A DNA stretch of 64,000 nt from Gammaproteobacteria bacterium (GTDB taxonomy: Bacteria > Pseudomonadota > Gammaproteobacteria > Pseudomonadales > Cellvibrionaceae). A program made the translations under genes and the position numbers. The stretch lies in the NCBI GenBank assembly GCA_004173475.1, contig SEBU01000007.1:174316-238315 (forward strand), read 5' to 3'. The notes below the pieces were generated by a model that was not told where the DNA came from, did not search any database, and saw only the letters and a program-made list of their open reading frames with translations. Shown piece by piece: positions 25,772 to 34,509 of this stretch (within the stretch, counting starts at the first letter, position 1; each line of letters starts with the position of its first letter).

Positions 25772-26431
25772 ATGATTAAAAGCTTAGTTTTCGTAACCGC
25801 TTTTTTTTCTGGCTCGGTGCTAGCGCAACCTTTGTCAGCGATAATGACCTTTGAAAGTATGACAGTTACCTCCGAGGGTGTTAAGAAGCAAACCCAATTT
25901 CAGGAAAAATTTATCCGCGATACAAATGTTGTTTGGACCGAGCGTATTATTGCCAAGGCACCAACCAAGCACACACATTCCGACGATGAAGGCCACGGTC
26001 ACGATTTAAATTTTGCAACCGCCGCTAAATGGATAGTGAGAGATACCAGCAACCAAACAAAATTCCGGTTTGTAAGAACGAGCCAAAAAATAATAATTGA
26101 ACCGCGTCCAACTGAATACGAAACCCTGGGGTTCAATGGCGATTGGGAATCTGCCTATTATCTCTTGAACCGCGACGCACTAAAAAAAATGACTATCTTG
26201 AACCTGACAGTCCCTAAAGGAGCGACGTGGTATGAAAAGAAAAACGCGGAGGAGTTTACTCGCGTTTTATGGGATGAAGTCAACGAAATACCATTGTCCA
26301 TTGAAAGTGGTCGGCTGGATGGAACTATGGATAATAAGATTACGATTAGGATAACTTCCGTTCCCGCCGCACTTCCATGGGAAAAGTCTGCAAATTATCA
26401 AACAATCGCTTACGAAGATTTGCTGGATTAA
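25772..26431 (+). CDS. Secreted protein of unknown function with a His-rich loop
   Basis: This 219-residue protein has a Sec signal peptide ending near VLAQ and no membrane segment afterwards. Residues 67-78 (HTHSDDEGHGHD) form a His/Asp cluster of the kind that binds zinc, copper or nickel. I do not recognise the family. It lies directly downstream of the phosphatase terminator and convergent with copB, so it could belong to either the phosphate or the metal theme; the terminator read-through option is inference. Confidence 0.7.
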   Translation: MIKSLVFVTAFFSGSVLAQPLSAIMTFESMTVTSEGVKKQTQFQEKFIRDTNVVWTERIIAKAPTKHTHSDDEGHGHDLNFATAAKWIVRDTSNQTKFRFVRTSQKIIIEPRPTEYETLGFNGDWESAYYLLNRDALKKMTILNLTVPKGATWYEKKNAEEFTRVLWDEVNEIPLSIESGRLDGTMDNKITIRITSVPAALPWEKSANYQTIAYEDLLD

Positions 26432-26437
26432 CTCATA

Positions 26438-26475
26438 CCCAAAAATAAATATCACGCGCCTAAAACCAGGCGCGT
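26438..26475 (-). terminator. Hairpin overlapping the copB stop codon, possible terminator
   Basis: ACGCGCCT (26454-26461) and AGGCGCGT (26468-26475) form a perfect 8-bp stem overlapping the copB TAG. In the minus-strand RNA it is followed by a T-rich but interrupted stretch. Confidence 0.45.
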
Positions 26476-27230
26476 ATTCCAGCAACAACCTGTGTATCGC
26501 TAGTTGCTTCGTCACTAATTCTTGAAAAATCTGCCGTCTCACCAAATTTTTTATTCCAATGCACGCCTATGTATGGCGCGAATTCACGGAAAATTTCGTA
26601 ACGTAGTCGAAGCCCCGCATTCACATCCGATAATCCCGCGCCTGTCATTTTTCTTGTATCCCGCTGACCATATAAATTGAACTCGAACTCCGGTGAAAGA
26701 ATTAACCGTTGTGTAAAAAGTAATTCATACTCCGCTGAAAATCGCGCTGCGGTATCGCCAGATTCGCCAACAAAAAATGCGGCATCCAGTTCGAAGAAAT
26801 AAGGGGCAAGTCCGTGCACGCCTATTACACCCCAGCTATCGGTCGGTTTGGGTTTTATATCCTCTCGCAGACCTATCTGCAGATCCCAGTAACTGGTAAT
26901 TGCTCGACTATAAAGTGCATGTAGTTCAGCTTCTTCTGTTTCGCCGTCAGATTGTTCAATGTCTGCTTTCAGCCAGAATTTATTAAGGTCTTTACCTATC
27001 CATGCTTGAGCGTCCATTACGAATTGGTTGTCGCCGCCTCCATTGCGGAATTCCAACTGATCAAACATGACTTTAGCGAGAGTGGGGTTATCTTCATGAT
27101 CATGCATACCGCTAATGTTTTCACTGTTTGAATCTCCGTGCGCATTTGCGAGAGTTGGAACTAATGAAGCAACAATTGTAATGAGCATTGCGATAAATGT
27201 AGACAACGATTTTTTTTCAAATTTTTTCAT
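26460..27230 (-). CDS. copB: Copper resistance protein B (outer-membrane)
   Basis: CopB/PcoB is an outer-membrane beta-barrel of bacterial copper resistance, working with the multicopper oxidase CopA. After a signal peptide ending in ANA, a short His/Met segment (HGDSNSENISGMHDHED) could bind copper. The remainder alternates in beta-strand fashion and ends in the aromatic outer-membrane signature AGIRAWF. Length (256 residues) is near the short end of the family. It follows copA by 10 bases, and GAGGA precedes the ATG. Confidence 0.93.
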   Translation of the reverse strand: MKKFEKKSLSTFIAMLITIVASLVPTLANAHGDSNSENISGMHDHEDNPTLAKVMFDQLEFRNGGGDNQFVMDAQAWIGKDLNKFWLKADIEQSDGETEEAELHALYSRAITSYWDLQIGLREDIKPKPTDSWGVIGVHGLAPYFFELDAAFFVGESGDTAARFSAEYELLFTQRLILSPEFEFNLYGQRDTRKMTGAGLSDVNAGLRLRYEIFREFAPYIGVHWNKKFGETADFSRISDEATSDTQVVAGIRAWF

Positions 27231-27240
27231 GATTGTCCTC

Positions 27241-29196
27241 CTATACGACCTTGACCATACGCATCATGCCAAACATGTGGTAAAGCAAATGACAATGATA
27301 GGCCCAGCGGCCTTTTGCATCAGCCGTAACCAGATAACTAATTTTCGATCCGGGTTGCACTAACACCGTGTGTTTGCGCGGAATAAAATCTGGATCGCCA
27401 GTTTCTATTTCGCTCCACATGCCGTGCAAATGTATTGGATGGGTCATCATGGTGTCGTTAATGAGAATAATGCGTATACGCTCGCCGTAATTTAAATCGA
27501 GTGGGGTTGCGCCCATAAAATTTATACCGTTCATTGACCAGGTATAGCGATGCATATTACCGGTTAAATGCAATTCAATTTCGCGCGTTGGCTCGCGCTT
27601 ATCGCGTGTGGGTGCGAGGCTTTTAAGATCTGCGTAGGCAAGAACTTTACGACTGTATAACTTTTCATGATCGCGTAAGCCAAGACCGGGATCATTAATA
27701 CCACTCACAGGTATATCCGAACGCATATCCACATTGGGGCCAAATTCTGTGTCGTAATGCGTGGCTTTTTCCGCGATGCCGAAATTGCTACCTAATCCCG
27801 CCTTTGAAATTTTTTTGATATCTGATTCCAATTTCATCGCATTCATATCGTGACCGCTGTGGTCCATTCCGTCCATCGCGCTCATGTCGTGGCCGCTGTG
27901 GTCCATTCCGTCCATCGCGCTCATGTCGTGGCCGCTGTGGTCCATTCCGTCCATCGCGCTCATGTTGTGGCCACTGTGATCCATTCTTTCCACCGCACCC
28001 ATGTCGTGGCCACTGTGATCCATTCCTTGCATCGCGCCCATATCATGGCCACTATGGTCCATTCCCATTCCCATTCCCATATCCTTATGTGTAAGCCTCG
28101 GGGCTGGGTCCATTGGGGGAATAACGGCTGTTAAACCTTGACTCGTCGTAAGTGTGCCGCGTGCAAAACCTGTTCGATCAATATTTTGTGCGAAAAGTGT
28201 ATAGGCTTCGTTTTGTTGAGGTGAAACTATAACGTCATAGGTTTCAGCATTTCCTATTCGAAATTCATCGACAGTGATGGGTTGAATGTTTTGTCCATCT
28301 GCAGCCACAACCGTCATTTTTAAACCAGGAATGCGCACATCGAAAATTGTCATGGCGGCGCCGTTAATAAAACGCAAGCGAACTTTTTCGCCAGGCTTAC
28401 ACAGCATCGTCCAATTTTTTTCCGGTGTAACCCCATTCATTAAGTAGGTGTAACCAATCACGTCGGCGATATCTGTATCGCTCATTCGCATTTGATTCCA
28501 CATGGCTCGGTCGCGCCATGTTTGTATAAACCCTTTCGTTTTAACGTCTGACCAAAAATCAGCAATCGTCCGTTCGCGATAATTGTAGTAGTGGCTCATT
28601 TTTTTTAATTTGTTATAAATTTTTTCCGGCGGGATGTCGGTCCAATCCGACAGCATGACTATCATATCGCGATCATAAACAACCGGATCCTTCTCTATTG
28701 GGTCAATAATAATTGCGCCCGACAGGCCTGTCTGTTCCTGAACTCCTGAATGACTGTGGTACCAATAGGTTCCATTCTGTTTAACGTCAAACTCATACTC
28801 GAAAGTTTCACCGGGTTTAATACCATCAAAGTCGAAACCCGGTGATCCATCCATGGTTGAGGGCAACACAATTCCGTGCCAGTGAATAGAACTGTCCGTT
28901 TTTAAGTGATTGGTAACCCGTAGCTTAACGCGGTCACCTTCACGCCACCGCAAAATTGGGCCGGGCAAGCTGCCGTTCACGGTAGTTGCTGTGCATGACT
29001 TCCCAGTGTAATTGACTTTTTGATAATTAATGTGCAGATCAAATTCCGTTCCGGTCAGAATTTTTGAAGCCTGTGCTTGCGAAAAAGAATCCGCAAAAAG
29101 CGATTGAGAGGGCGTTAAGGTGCTTAATGCAATAGTCGAAGATGCACCCAAAACAAATTGCCGGCGTGAAATATTATGAGAGTTAACATTTTTCAT
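27241..29196 (-). CDS. copA: Copper resistance multicopper oxidase CopA/PcoA
   Basis: This periplasmic multicopper oxidase oxidises and sequesters copper(I). It carries a twin-arginine signal (SRRQFVLGAS, Arg11-Arg12), so it is exported folded. The four copper-ligand motifs are present: HWHGIV, YWYHSHSG, HPIHLHGMW and HCHLLYHMFGMM. Between the second and third cupredoxin domains is a Met/His-rich insert with six 13-residue repeats of the MDHSGHDM type (nucleotides 27829-28062). I chose the ATG at 29196 (AGGA upstream) over a frame 14 residues longer, because it starts the Tat signal. It is the central gene of the copper operon. Confidence 0.96.
   Translation of the reverse strand: MKNVNSHNISRRQFVLGASSTIALSTLTPSQSLFADSFSQAQASKILTGTEFDLHINYQKVNYTGKSCTATTVNGSLPGPILRWREGDRVKLRVTNHLKTDSSIHWHGIVLPSTMDGSPGFDFDGIKPGETFEYEFDVKQNGTYWYHSHSGVQEQTGLSGAIIIDPIEKDPVVYDRDMIVMLSDWTDIPPEKIYNKLKKMSHYYNYRERTIADFWSDVKTKGFIQTWRDRAMWNQMRMSDTDIADVIGYTYLMNGVTPEKNWTMLCKPGEKVRLRFINGAAMTIFDVRIPGLKMTVVAADGQNIQPITVDEFRIGNAETYDVIVSPQQNEAYTLFAQNIDRTGFARGTLTTSQGLTAVIPPMDPAPRLTHKDMGMGMGMDHSGHDMGAMQGMDHSGHDMGAVERMDHSGHNMSAMDGMDHSGHDMSAMDGMDHSGHDMSAMDGMDHSGHDMNAMKLESDIKKISKAGLGSNFGIAEKATHYDTEFGPNVDMRSDIPVSGINDPGLGLRDHEKLYSRKVLAYADLKSLAPTRDKREPTREIELHLTGNMHRYTWSMNGINFMGATPLDLNYGERIRIILINDTMMTHPIHLHGMWSEIETGDPDFIPRKHTVLVQPGSKISYLVTADAKGRWAYHCHLLYHMFGMMRMVKVV
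27829..28062 (-). repeat. Six tandem 39-bp repeats inside copA
   Basis: Six consecutive 39-bp units encode MDHSGHDM followed by a variable five-residue spacer. The second to fourth units in nucleotide order are almost identical, suggesting recent slippage or unequal crossing-over. A short run of GGAATG triplet pairs encoding MGMGMG precedes them on the coding strand. It is coding sequence, not CRISPR. Confidence 0.9.
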
Positions 29197-29335
29197 AGTA
29201 ATTCCTGATGTCACCTCACAAGGGATGACAACGAACATAATTCTTTAAAGAAAATTGAATTATAAATTCTGATAATTTACAAGTTCAGAGTGTTAGAGAA
29301 TGCTTACCCCGATTTTCGGGCGTAGCTGGGCCGTA

Positions 29336-29743
29336 TCAGCCAAAAATCGGTGGTCGGTACAGAGATGGAATGAATGGACTGGAAGATCTACTGGAATACA
29401 AATCTTCTATACCATTGTTGACGATGTCTAATTGGAAGAAAAAATGATTGTGGATCGCTATGAGTGCGCAACCCAACAGACAGTGATCCATGGTTTTACA
29501 GCAAAATGATTGATGTTGAAAGTTGGGGGAGTTATCCACATTACTCTTAGTATTGTCCCGGCTTTCCATCGCGTGTGACATGTTATGCCCGGCGTGGTCC
29601 ATATGATTTGCATGTGCGCTAACTGAAACCTGGTTAGAGACGCCTTCCAACTTGCACGTCATAACTGCTGCTGCCATCAACTGACTAGCAAACGCCAGTA
29701 TCATGAGCAATGCGAGATACTTTTTATGCACTATGTTAATCAT
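29336..29743 (-). CDS. Small Cys/His-rich secreted protein of the copper operon
   Basis: This 135-residue protein has a hydrophobic N-terminus (signal peptide or anchor), a Met/His motif (HMDHAGHNMSH), then a Cys cluster (CCKTMDHCLLGC) inside a hydrophobic stretch. Its position as first gene before copA and its metal-ligand pattern resemble small CopL/DUF2946-type proteins, but I cannot prove the family. The copA start lies 139 bases downstream. It is likely to bind copper in the periplasm or sense it for the operon; that is inference. The 220 bases upstream (29744-29963) hold the divergent promoters of this operon and lemA; no clear operator is visible. Confidence 0.7.
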   Translation of the reverse strand: MINIVHKKYLALLMILAFASQLMAAAVMTCKLEGVSNQVSVSAHANHMDHAGHNMSHAMESRDNTKSNVDNSPNFQHQSFCCKTMDHCLLGCALIAIHNHFFFQLDIVNNGIEDLYSSRSSSPFIPSLYRPPIFG

Positions 29744-29963
29744 GATGAATCTTGAGAGTAATTTTCCAAAGCATAAAGCAATTTTACATCTTGAGTCCAG
29801 CCTGCTAGTTAATGCTGACTACTGGAGCACGCTGTGCCTTGGTCGCACGGTAAAATGATCGACAATTTACCTGAGCGTTAATTTATTGTGTGTGGCTAGA
29901 ATGGCCAAACCCGGTCTATGATGCGCAACATTATCAACTCATTTACTTATTTGGAGACACGAC

Positions 29964-30584
29964 ATGCGATTTTTGCAAATATTGGTGACAGGTTTAACCG
30001 TGTTGATGTTATCGAGTTGCGGCTACAACAAATTTCAGACTGCTGATGAACAAGTAAAAGCAAGCTGGTCAGAAGTGGTAAACCAATATCAGCGTCGTGC
30101 TGATTTGATACCTAATTTGGTAAACACAGTAAAAGGTTTTGCCGCTCAAGAAAAAGACGTTCTATTGGGTGTAACAAATGCACGAGCGAAGGTGGGAAGT
30201 TTACAGGTAAGCCCTGAAGTACTAAACAACCCTGAGGCCTTCGCTAAGTTTCAGTCAGCGCAGGGGGAGTTGAGTAGTGCGTTGTCGCGCTTACTTGTTG
30301 TTACTGAAAATTATCCTAACTTAAAATCCGATGCGCTTTTCCGAGATCTAACGTCTCAACTTGAGGGCACGGAAAATCGTATTACGGTAGCCCGCAACAG
30401 GTATATTAAAGATGTGCAGGAATATAACGTTGCAGTTCGCTCATTTCCTGCAAATCTTACTGCAAAAATATTTGGTTACGATGTAAAACCAAATTTCACT
30501 GTAGAGAATGAGAAGGCAATATCTACCGCACCTGACGTGAATTTTAATGCAGCGCCTGCGCAGCCACAGAGTGATGCTAAATGA
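29964..30584 (+). CDS. LemA family protein
   Basis: LemA proteins are membrane-anchored helical bundles of uncertain function, often encoded with TPM-domain proteins as here. The N-terminus has a lipobox-like LSSC (Cys19). The family signature VKASWSEVVNQYQRRADLIPNLV and the C-terminal ARNRYIKDVQEYN...FP motif are intact. It overlaps the next gene by four bases (ATGA), so translation is coupled. TTGGAG precedes the ATG. Confidence 0.93.
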   Translation: MRFLQILVTGLTVLMLSSCGYNKFQTADEQVKASWSEVVNQYQRRADLIPNLVNTVKGFAAQEKDVLLGVTNARAKVGSLQVSPEVLNNPEAFAKFQSAQGELSSALSRLLVVTENYPNLKSDALFRDLTSQLEGTENRITVARNRYIKDVQEYNVAVRSFPANLTAKIFGYDVKPNFTVENEKAISTAPDVNFNAAPAQPQSDAK

Positions 30585-31438
30585 TTAAGCTTAAGGCGCT
30601 CCTCGTTGCGCTTTTATTTTTATGTTCTGCTGCAGCTTTAAATACTTCTGCGTATGCAGATGTACCTGTGCCTGCCTTAACGGGGCACGTGATTGATCAA
30701 ACATCAACATTGTCACCGGATCAAATTTCTCGAATAGAACAAGTCTTGAGTGCTTTTGAGGGAAGGAAAGGTAGTCAGCTAGCAGTACTTATAATTGCAA
30801 CTACCGAACCCGAATCGATTGAACAATATTCAATTAGAGTTGCTGAGGCATGGAAGCTAGGTCGTAAAAGAGTCGATGATGGCGTGATTCTAATTATCGC
30901 TAAAAATGATCGCGCGCTGCGCATTGAAGTTGGCTATGGATTGGAGGGCGCGCTTACCGATGTTACGAGCAAACGTATTATTGAAGAAATCATTACACCT
31001 TATTTTAAACAGGGTGACTTTAACGCTGGCATCACAGCGGGCGTTCAAAAAATAATGAGTGTAATTGATGGAGAAACTTTGCCTCCACCGGAACAAAAAG
31101 CTAATGAACTGAGTGAAAAAGGATCACAGTCGTTACCTGTTCTGGTATTGGTAGCCATAGCAATAAGTGCAGTTCTGCGCTCAATTTTCGGTAGATTTTT
31201 AGGAGCTCTGGCCACCGGCGGCGTTGTTGCGTTTATGGTTTGGATTTTTATGCACGTAATTGGTTTTGCTGCGATTGCTGGTGTACTCGCTTTTCTGTTT
31301 TCTTTTATTGATACCAACGGAAGAGGCGGTGGCTGGGGTGGATTTGGAGGCGGAGGTCGAGGCGGCTTTGGCGGCGGAGGTGGCTTCAGTGGTGGTGGCG
31401 GTGGATTTGGTGGCGGTGGCGCATCGGGACGGTGGTAA
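30581..31438 (+). CDS. TPM domain protein with Gly-rich tail (YgcG-like)
   Basis: A signal peptide is followed by a TPM domain (about residues 30-160: VIDQTSTLSPDQISRIE ... EVGYGLEGALTD), two to three transmembrane helices (about 180-240) and a C-terminal tail of almost pure Gly with scattered Arg and Phe. This is the usual build of proteins paired with LemA. The TPM domain faces the periplasm. Function is unknown in bacteria; phosphatase activity is known for a plant homologue. Confidence 0.9.
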   Translation: MIKLKALLVALLFLCSAAALNTSAYADVPVPALTGHVIDQTSTLSPDQISRIEQVLSAFEGRKGSQLAVLIIATTEPESIEQYSIRVAEAWKLGRKRVDDGVILIIAKNDRALRIEVGYGLEGALTDVTSKRIIEEIITPYFKQGDFNAGITAGVQKIMSVIDGETLPPPEQKANELSEKGSQSLPVLVLVAIAISAVLRSIFGRFLGALATGGVVAFMVWIFMHVIGFAAIAGVLAFLFSFIDTNGRGGGWGGFGGGGRGGFGGGGGFSGGGGGFGGGGASGRW

Positions 31439-31441
31439 AAA

Positions 31442-31939
31442 ATGAATATTAAACGCATCTTTAAACATACGCTTAGAACGCAGTGGTACCTTAGGAAATA
31501 TTTTACTACCGCAGCCTTGGAATCCATCGAAAAGGAGATAGCTCAAAGCGAAACCCAACATTCTGGTGAAATTCGATTTGTAGTCGAGGGCGCGTTAGAT
31601 GGCGCGCCTTTGTTTAAAGATCAATCTGCTCATGAACGTGCGTTGGATATCTTTTCGCAGTTGCGCATCTGGGACACACAAAATAATAATGGCTTGTTAA
31701 TTTATTTACTCTTGGCTGATCATGCTGTAGAAATTATTGCCGATAGGGGCATTAACGCTAAGGTCGATAAGAATGAATGGCAAACAATTTGTCGCAGTAT
31801 GCAAAGTAAGTTTGCCCAAGGGAATTTTCATGAAGGTGTGGTACAGGCTATTCGTTCTGTTACGAAACATTTGGTTGAACACTTTCCTGTCTCGGCTCAT
31901 GATGAAAATGAGCTTCCAAATAAACCGGTGGTTTTGTAA
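31442..31939 (+). CDS. TPM domain protein, soluble
   Basis: This 165-residue TPM-domain protein has no signal peptide. The conserved core IRFVVEGALD...RIWDTQNNNGLLIYLLLADHAVEIIADRGINA resembles the second protein of LemA-TPM-TPM gene trios. It starts three bases after the preceding stop, so it belongs to the same operon. It probably partners with the membrane TPM protein. Confidence 0.88.
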   Translation: MNIKRIFKHTLRTQWYLRKYFTTAALESIEKEIAQSETQHSGEIRFVVEGALDGAPLFKDQSAHERALDIFSQLRIWDTQNNNGLLIYLLLADHAVEIIADRGINAKVDKNEWQTICRSMQSKFAQGNFHEGVVQAIRSVTKHLVEHFPVSAHDENELPNKPVVL

Positions 31940-32016
31940 TTTCATTTTAAGAAATTGCGATCACTGGTCTATTTTTCCTCCAATTGTCCGTCTAAAAATT
32001 ATTTAATTATTCCCAT

Positions 32017-32490
32017 ATGAAGACTCCTTTAATAACACGAGCTGGCCTAGAAAAACTAAAGGCCGAGCTTGACCATTTATGGCGTGTTGAACGACCAGAC
32101 ACTACGCAAAAAGTATCTTGGGCGGCAAGCCTGGGTGACCGCTCTGAAAATGCGGACTACCAATACAATAAAAAAAGACTTCGCGAAATAGATCGTCGTG
32201 TTCGATATTTACGCAAGTGCATCGAAGATTTAAAAGTTGTTGATTATTCCCCCGTCCAGGACGGAAAAGTGTTTTTTGGCGCTTGGGTTGAAATTGAAAA
32301 TGATGATGGTGAAAAGAAGCGTTTTCGAATTGTCGGTTACGACGAAATTTTTGATACCAAAGACTATATTTCTATTGACTCACCTATGGCTCGCGCGCTC
32401 ATTAAAAAAGAAGTCGACGATGAAGCGGTCGTAAAAACTGAGGCGGGAGAGTTTGTTTGGTATATCACCAAAATTGAGTACGAGAAGTAG
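32017..32490 (+). CDS. greB: Transcription elongation factor GreB
   Basis: GreB enters the RNA polymerase secondary channel and stimulates cleavage of backtracked RNA. The N-terminal coiled coil carries the catalytic acidic tip in LGDRSENADYQYNKKRLREIDRRV, and the C-terminal FKBP-like domain is intact. The 157-residue length and the extra basic residues favour GreB over GreA. It stands 77 bases after the TPM gene. Confidence 0.95.
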   Translation: MKTPLITRAGLEKLKAELDHLWRVERPDTTQKVSWAASLGDRSENADYQYNKKRLREIDRRVRYLRKCIEDLKVVDYSPVQDGKVFFGAWVEIENDDGEKKRFRIVGYDEIFDTKDYISIDSPMARALIKKEVDDEAVVKTEAGEFVWYITKIEYEK

Positions 32491-32512
32491 GGCACACCAT
32501 GTAAAATGAACT

Positions 32513-32542
32513 GAGCTGGGAAGGTAGTTAGTTACCCAGCTC
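32513..32542. other. Perfect 8-bp hairpin after greB
   Basis: GAGCTGGG (32513-32520) and CCCAGCTC (32535-32542) enclose a 14-base loop. There is no T-run on either side, so it is a weak terminator candidate between the convergent greB and peptidase genes. Confidence 0.4.
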
Positions 32543-32622
32543 GCCTCTCTATTGGGATATGGAAATTTCTGACTCAAAAAATCGGGATGCCAGAAATAAA
32601 AAGCGGTGAGTGTTAAGCTCGA

Positions 32623-34509
32623 TCAATGAAATACTTCCAGATAAAAAGCCAATTCGCTATCAATAGCCGTTTTAATACTTTCTGCTTGCCGGAAACCATG
32701 TCCTTCTTCGGCAAAAGTCACGTAGGTGGTTTTTATTCCTTTTGCTCTAAGCGCCGCGACCATGGCTTCTGCCTGTGCCGGTGGAACCACCTTATCTTTT
32801 AAACCTTGTAAAAAAATCACCGGACAATTTAATTTATCAATGTGATGAATTGGGGAGCGAGCATGGTAGACAGCTTTTTCCTTTGGGTATTCACCGACAA
32901 GGGAATCCAGATAATGGACTTCAAATTTATGAGTATCTTTTGCGAGTGCTTCAAGGTCACCAATTCCATATAAGCTTGCGCCCGCTTTAAATGTGTCGCT
33001 AAACGTAAGCGCAGCAAGTACCGTATAACCACCTGCGCTACTACCACGAATTGCGATTTTTTCTTTATTGACTAATCCGCGTCCAATTAAATAGTGCACA
33101 CCACTGCAGGCATCAATCACATCGGTAATTCCCCAATTTTTTTTCAATCTGTCGCGATAAGCGCGACCGTAACCTGTGCTGCCACGATAGTTAACGTCTA
33201 AAACTGCGAAGCCGCGACTGGTCCAAAATTGTATTTTAACGTTGAGAGACGTTTCGGTCGCACCGGTAGGCCCTCCATGACACATGACAATCAGTGGCGG
33301 TAAAGTATTTTTCGGTGCGCTTATCTGCGAACTTTTTGGCGTGTAATAAAATCCGTGGGCGATCTCTTTGTCATGGGTGAGGAACTCAAGAGCTTGTGGA
33401 TTGGAAATATCATCTGACGTTAACCCAAGATCATTTGGTCTAACGATTGGATTTATTTTTTGCTCTCGATATTGAAACAAACCTATTCCATGAGTCGCGC
33501 TTGAGCCGAGAAAATAAGCGTTTCCATTATTACAATGAATGCCTGAGATATCTTTCAATTCACTCGGAACGTCAATAAGTCCTTTTTGATCAACGTCAAT
33601 CAAACCCAAGTGCCACTGACCCCGCTGACTACGACAACAAAAAATCTGCGATGCATTCAGGAAGCCGTAAGTGCTCATACCAAACACCCATTGCGGCATT
33701 GCGAATTCAGCTGCTAAATTGCATATGTTTTCAACACCATGTTTGGTGTAACGATAAATGTTCCACCAGTTGTTGCGATCAGATACGAAAAATAATTCAC
33801 CGGAGGGTGACCATTGCGGTTGAAAAATAGATTCGTTTTTTCCGCCAGCAATCAAGTGAGTTGCAATTACTTCACCATTTGAGGACAAATCTGCGCAGTA
33901 ACATTCTGTGCCGTCCCACGGCATTTGCGGATGATTCCAGCAAAGGTAGCTAAGTTTATCTCCGTCGGGATTTAGTCGAGGGTTGCTATAAAAATCTGCT
34001 CCGCTTACGAGAACTTGAACATTACCCTGCAAATCGATGCTTATAATCTCACTTCGCTCCTTTAGCGCTTTCTGGTGGTTTACTAGCGAATGGTCCTCTC
34101 GAATACATATTAATAAACTGCGCTTTGTATCCCAACAAAAATCTGCGTAACGATAATTTCCAGCCGGCGAGAGTGCTACCTGTTCTAATGTGGCTTGATC
34201 AATGTAATAAACTCGTTGATCTACATCGAGAACATAAAATATTTTTTTATGAGTTACGAGGTAGCTAGCGCCACCGTATTCATGTGCCCGCGTGCGAACG
34301 CTATGAGGTTCGGAAAGTAAATCACTTCGCTCGCCGTTTTTTCGCAATCTTACAAGCGCGTTACGGCCTTTTTCAGACGGGCGAGATTCAAGCCAAAAAA
34401 TATCTTTACCAAATACTTGCGGTTCGCTCAGTTTTGCGCTTTGTTGGGTTAACATCTCTGCGGTGATGGAGGAAGGCCATTGTCCGTAGGATATAATTTT
34501 GTTTGTCAT
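32623..34509 (-). CDS. S9 family prolyl-oligopeptidase-type peptidase
   Basis: This 628-residue serine peptidase has no signal peptide, so it is probably cytoplasmic. An N-terminal beta-propeller (about residues 1-370) caps a C-terminal alpha/beta-hydrolase domain. The catalytic triad is visible: Ser in GSSAGG, Asp in LQGLKDKVVP and His in EEGHGF. The HGGPTGATETS oxyanion region precedes it. Acylaminoacyl- or dipeptidyl-peptidase activity is likely, but specificity cannot be read. Its ATG overlaps the stop of the upstream orphan by four bases, indicating coupling. Confidence 0.93.
   Translation of the reverse strand: MTNKIISYGQWPSSITAEMLTQQSAKLSEPQVFGKDIFWLESRPSEKGRNALVRLRKNGERSDLLSEPHSVRTRAHEYGGASYLVTHKKIFYVLDVDQRVYYIDQATLEQVALSPAGNYRYADFCWDTKRSLLICIREDHSLVNHQKALKERSEIISIDLQGNVQVLVSGADFYSNPRLNPDGDKLSYLCWNHPQMPWDGTECYCADLSSNGEVIATHLIAGGKNESIFQPQWSPSGELFFVSDRNNWWNIYRYTKHGVENICNLAAEFAMPQWVFGMSTYGFLNASQIFCCRSQRGQWHLGLIDVDQKGLIDVPSELKDISGIHCNNGNAYFLGSSATHGIGLFQYREQKINPIVRPNDLGLTSDDISNPQALEFLTHDKEIAHGFYYTPKSSQISAPKNTLPPLIVMCHGGPTGATETSLNVKIQFWTSRGFAVLDVNYRGSTGYGRAYRDRLKKNWGITDVIDACSGVHYLIGRGLVNKEKIAIRGSSAGGYTVLAALTFSDTFKAGASLYGIGDLEALAKDTHKFEVHYLDSLVGEYPKEKAVYHARSPIHHIDKLNCPVIFLQGLKDKVVPPAQAEAMVAALRAKGIKTTYVTFAEEGHGFRQAESIKTAIDSELAFYLEVFH

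Noticed and set aside
27829..28062. Regular 39-bp repeats considered as a CRISPR array
   Set aside because: Units are contiguous, without unique spacers, and in frame inside copA.
27850..28134. Open frame on the plus strand with repeated VHSVHRAHVV segments
   Set aside because: It is the antisense of the copA Met/His repeat; the repeats follow from the 39-bp coding units on the minus strand.
31045..31527. Proline-rich minus-strand frame
   Set aside because: It is the complement of the Gly-rich tail of the TPM protein and has no start or family features.
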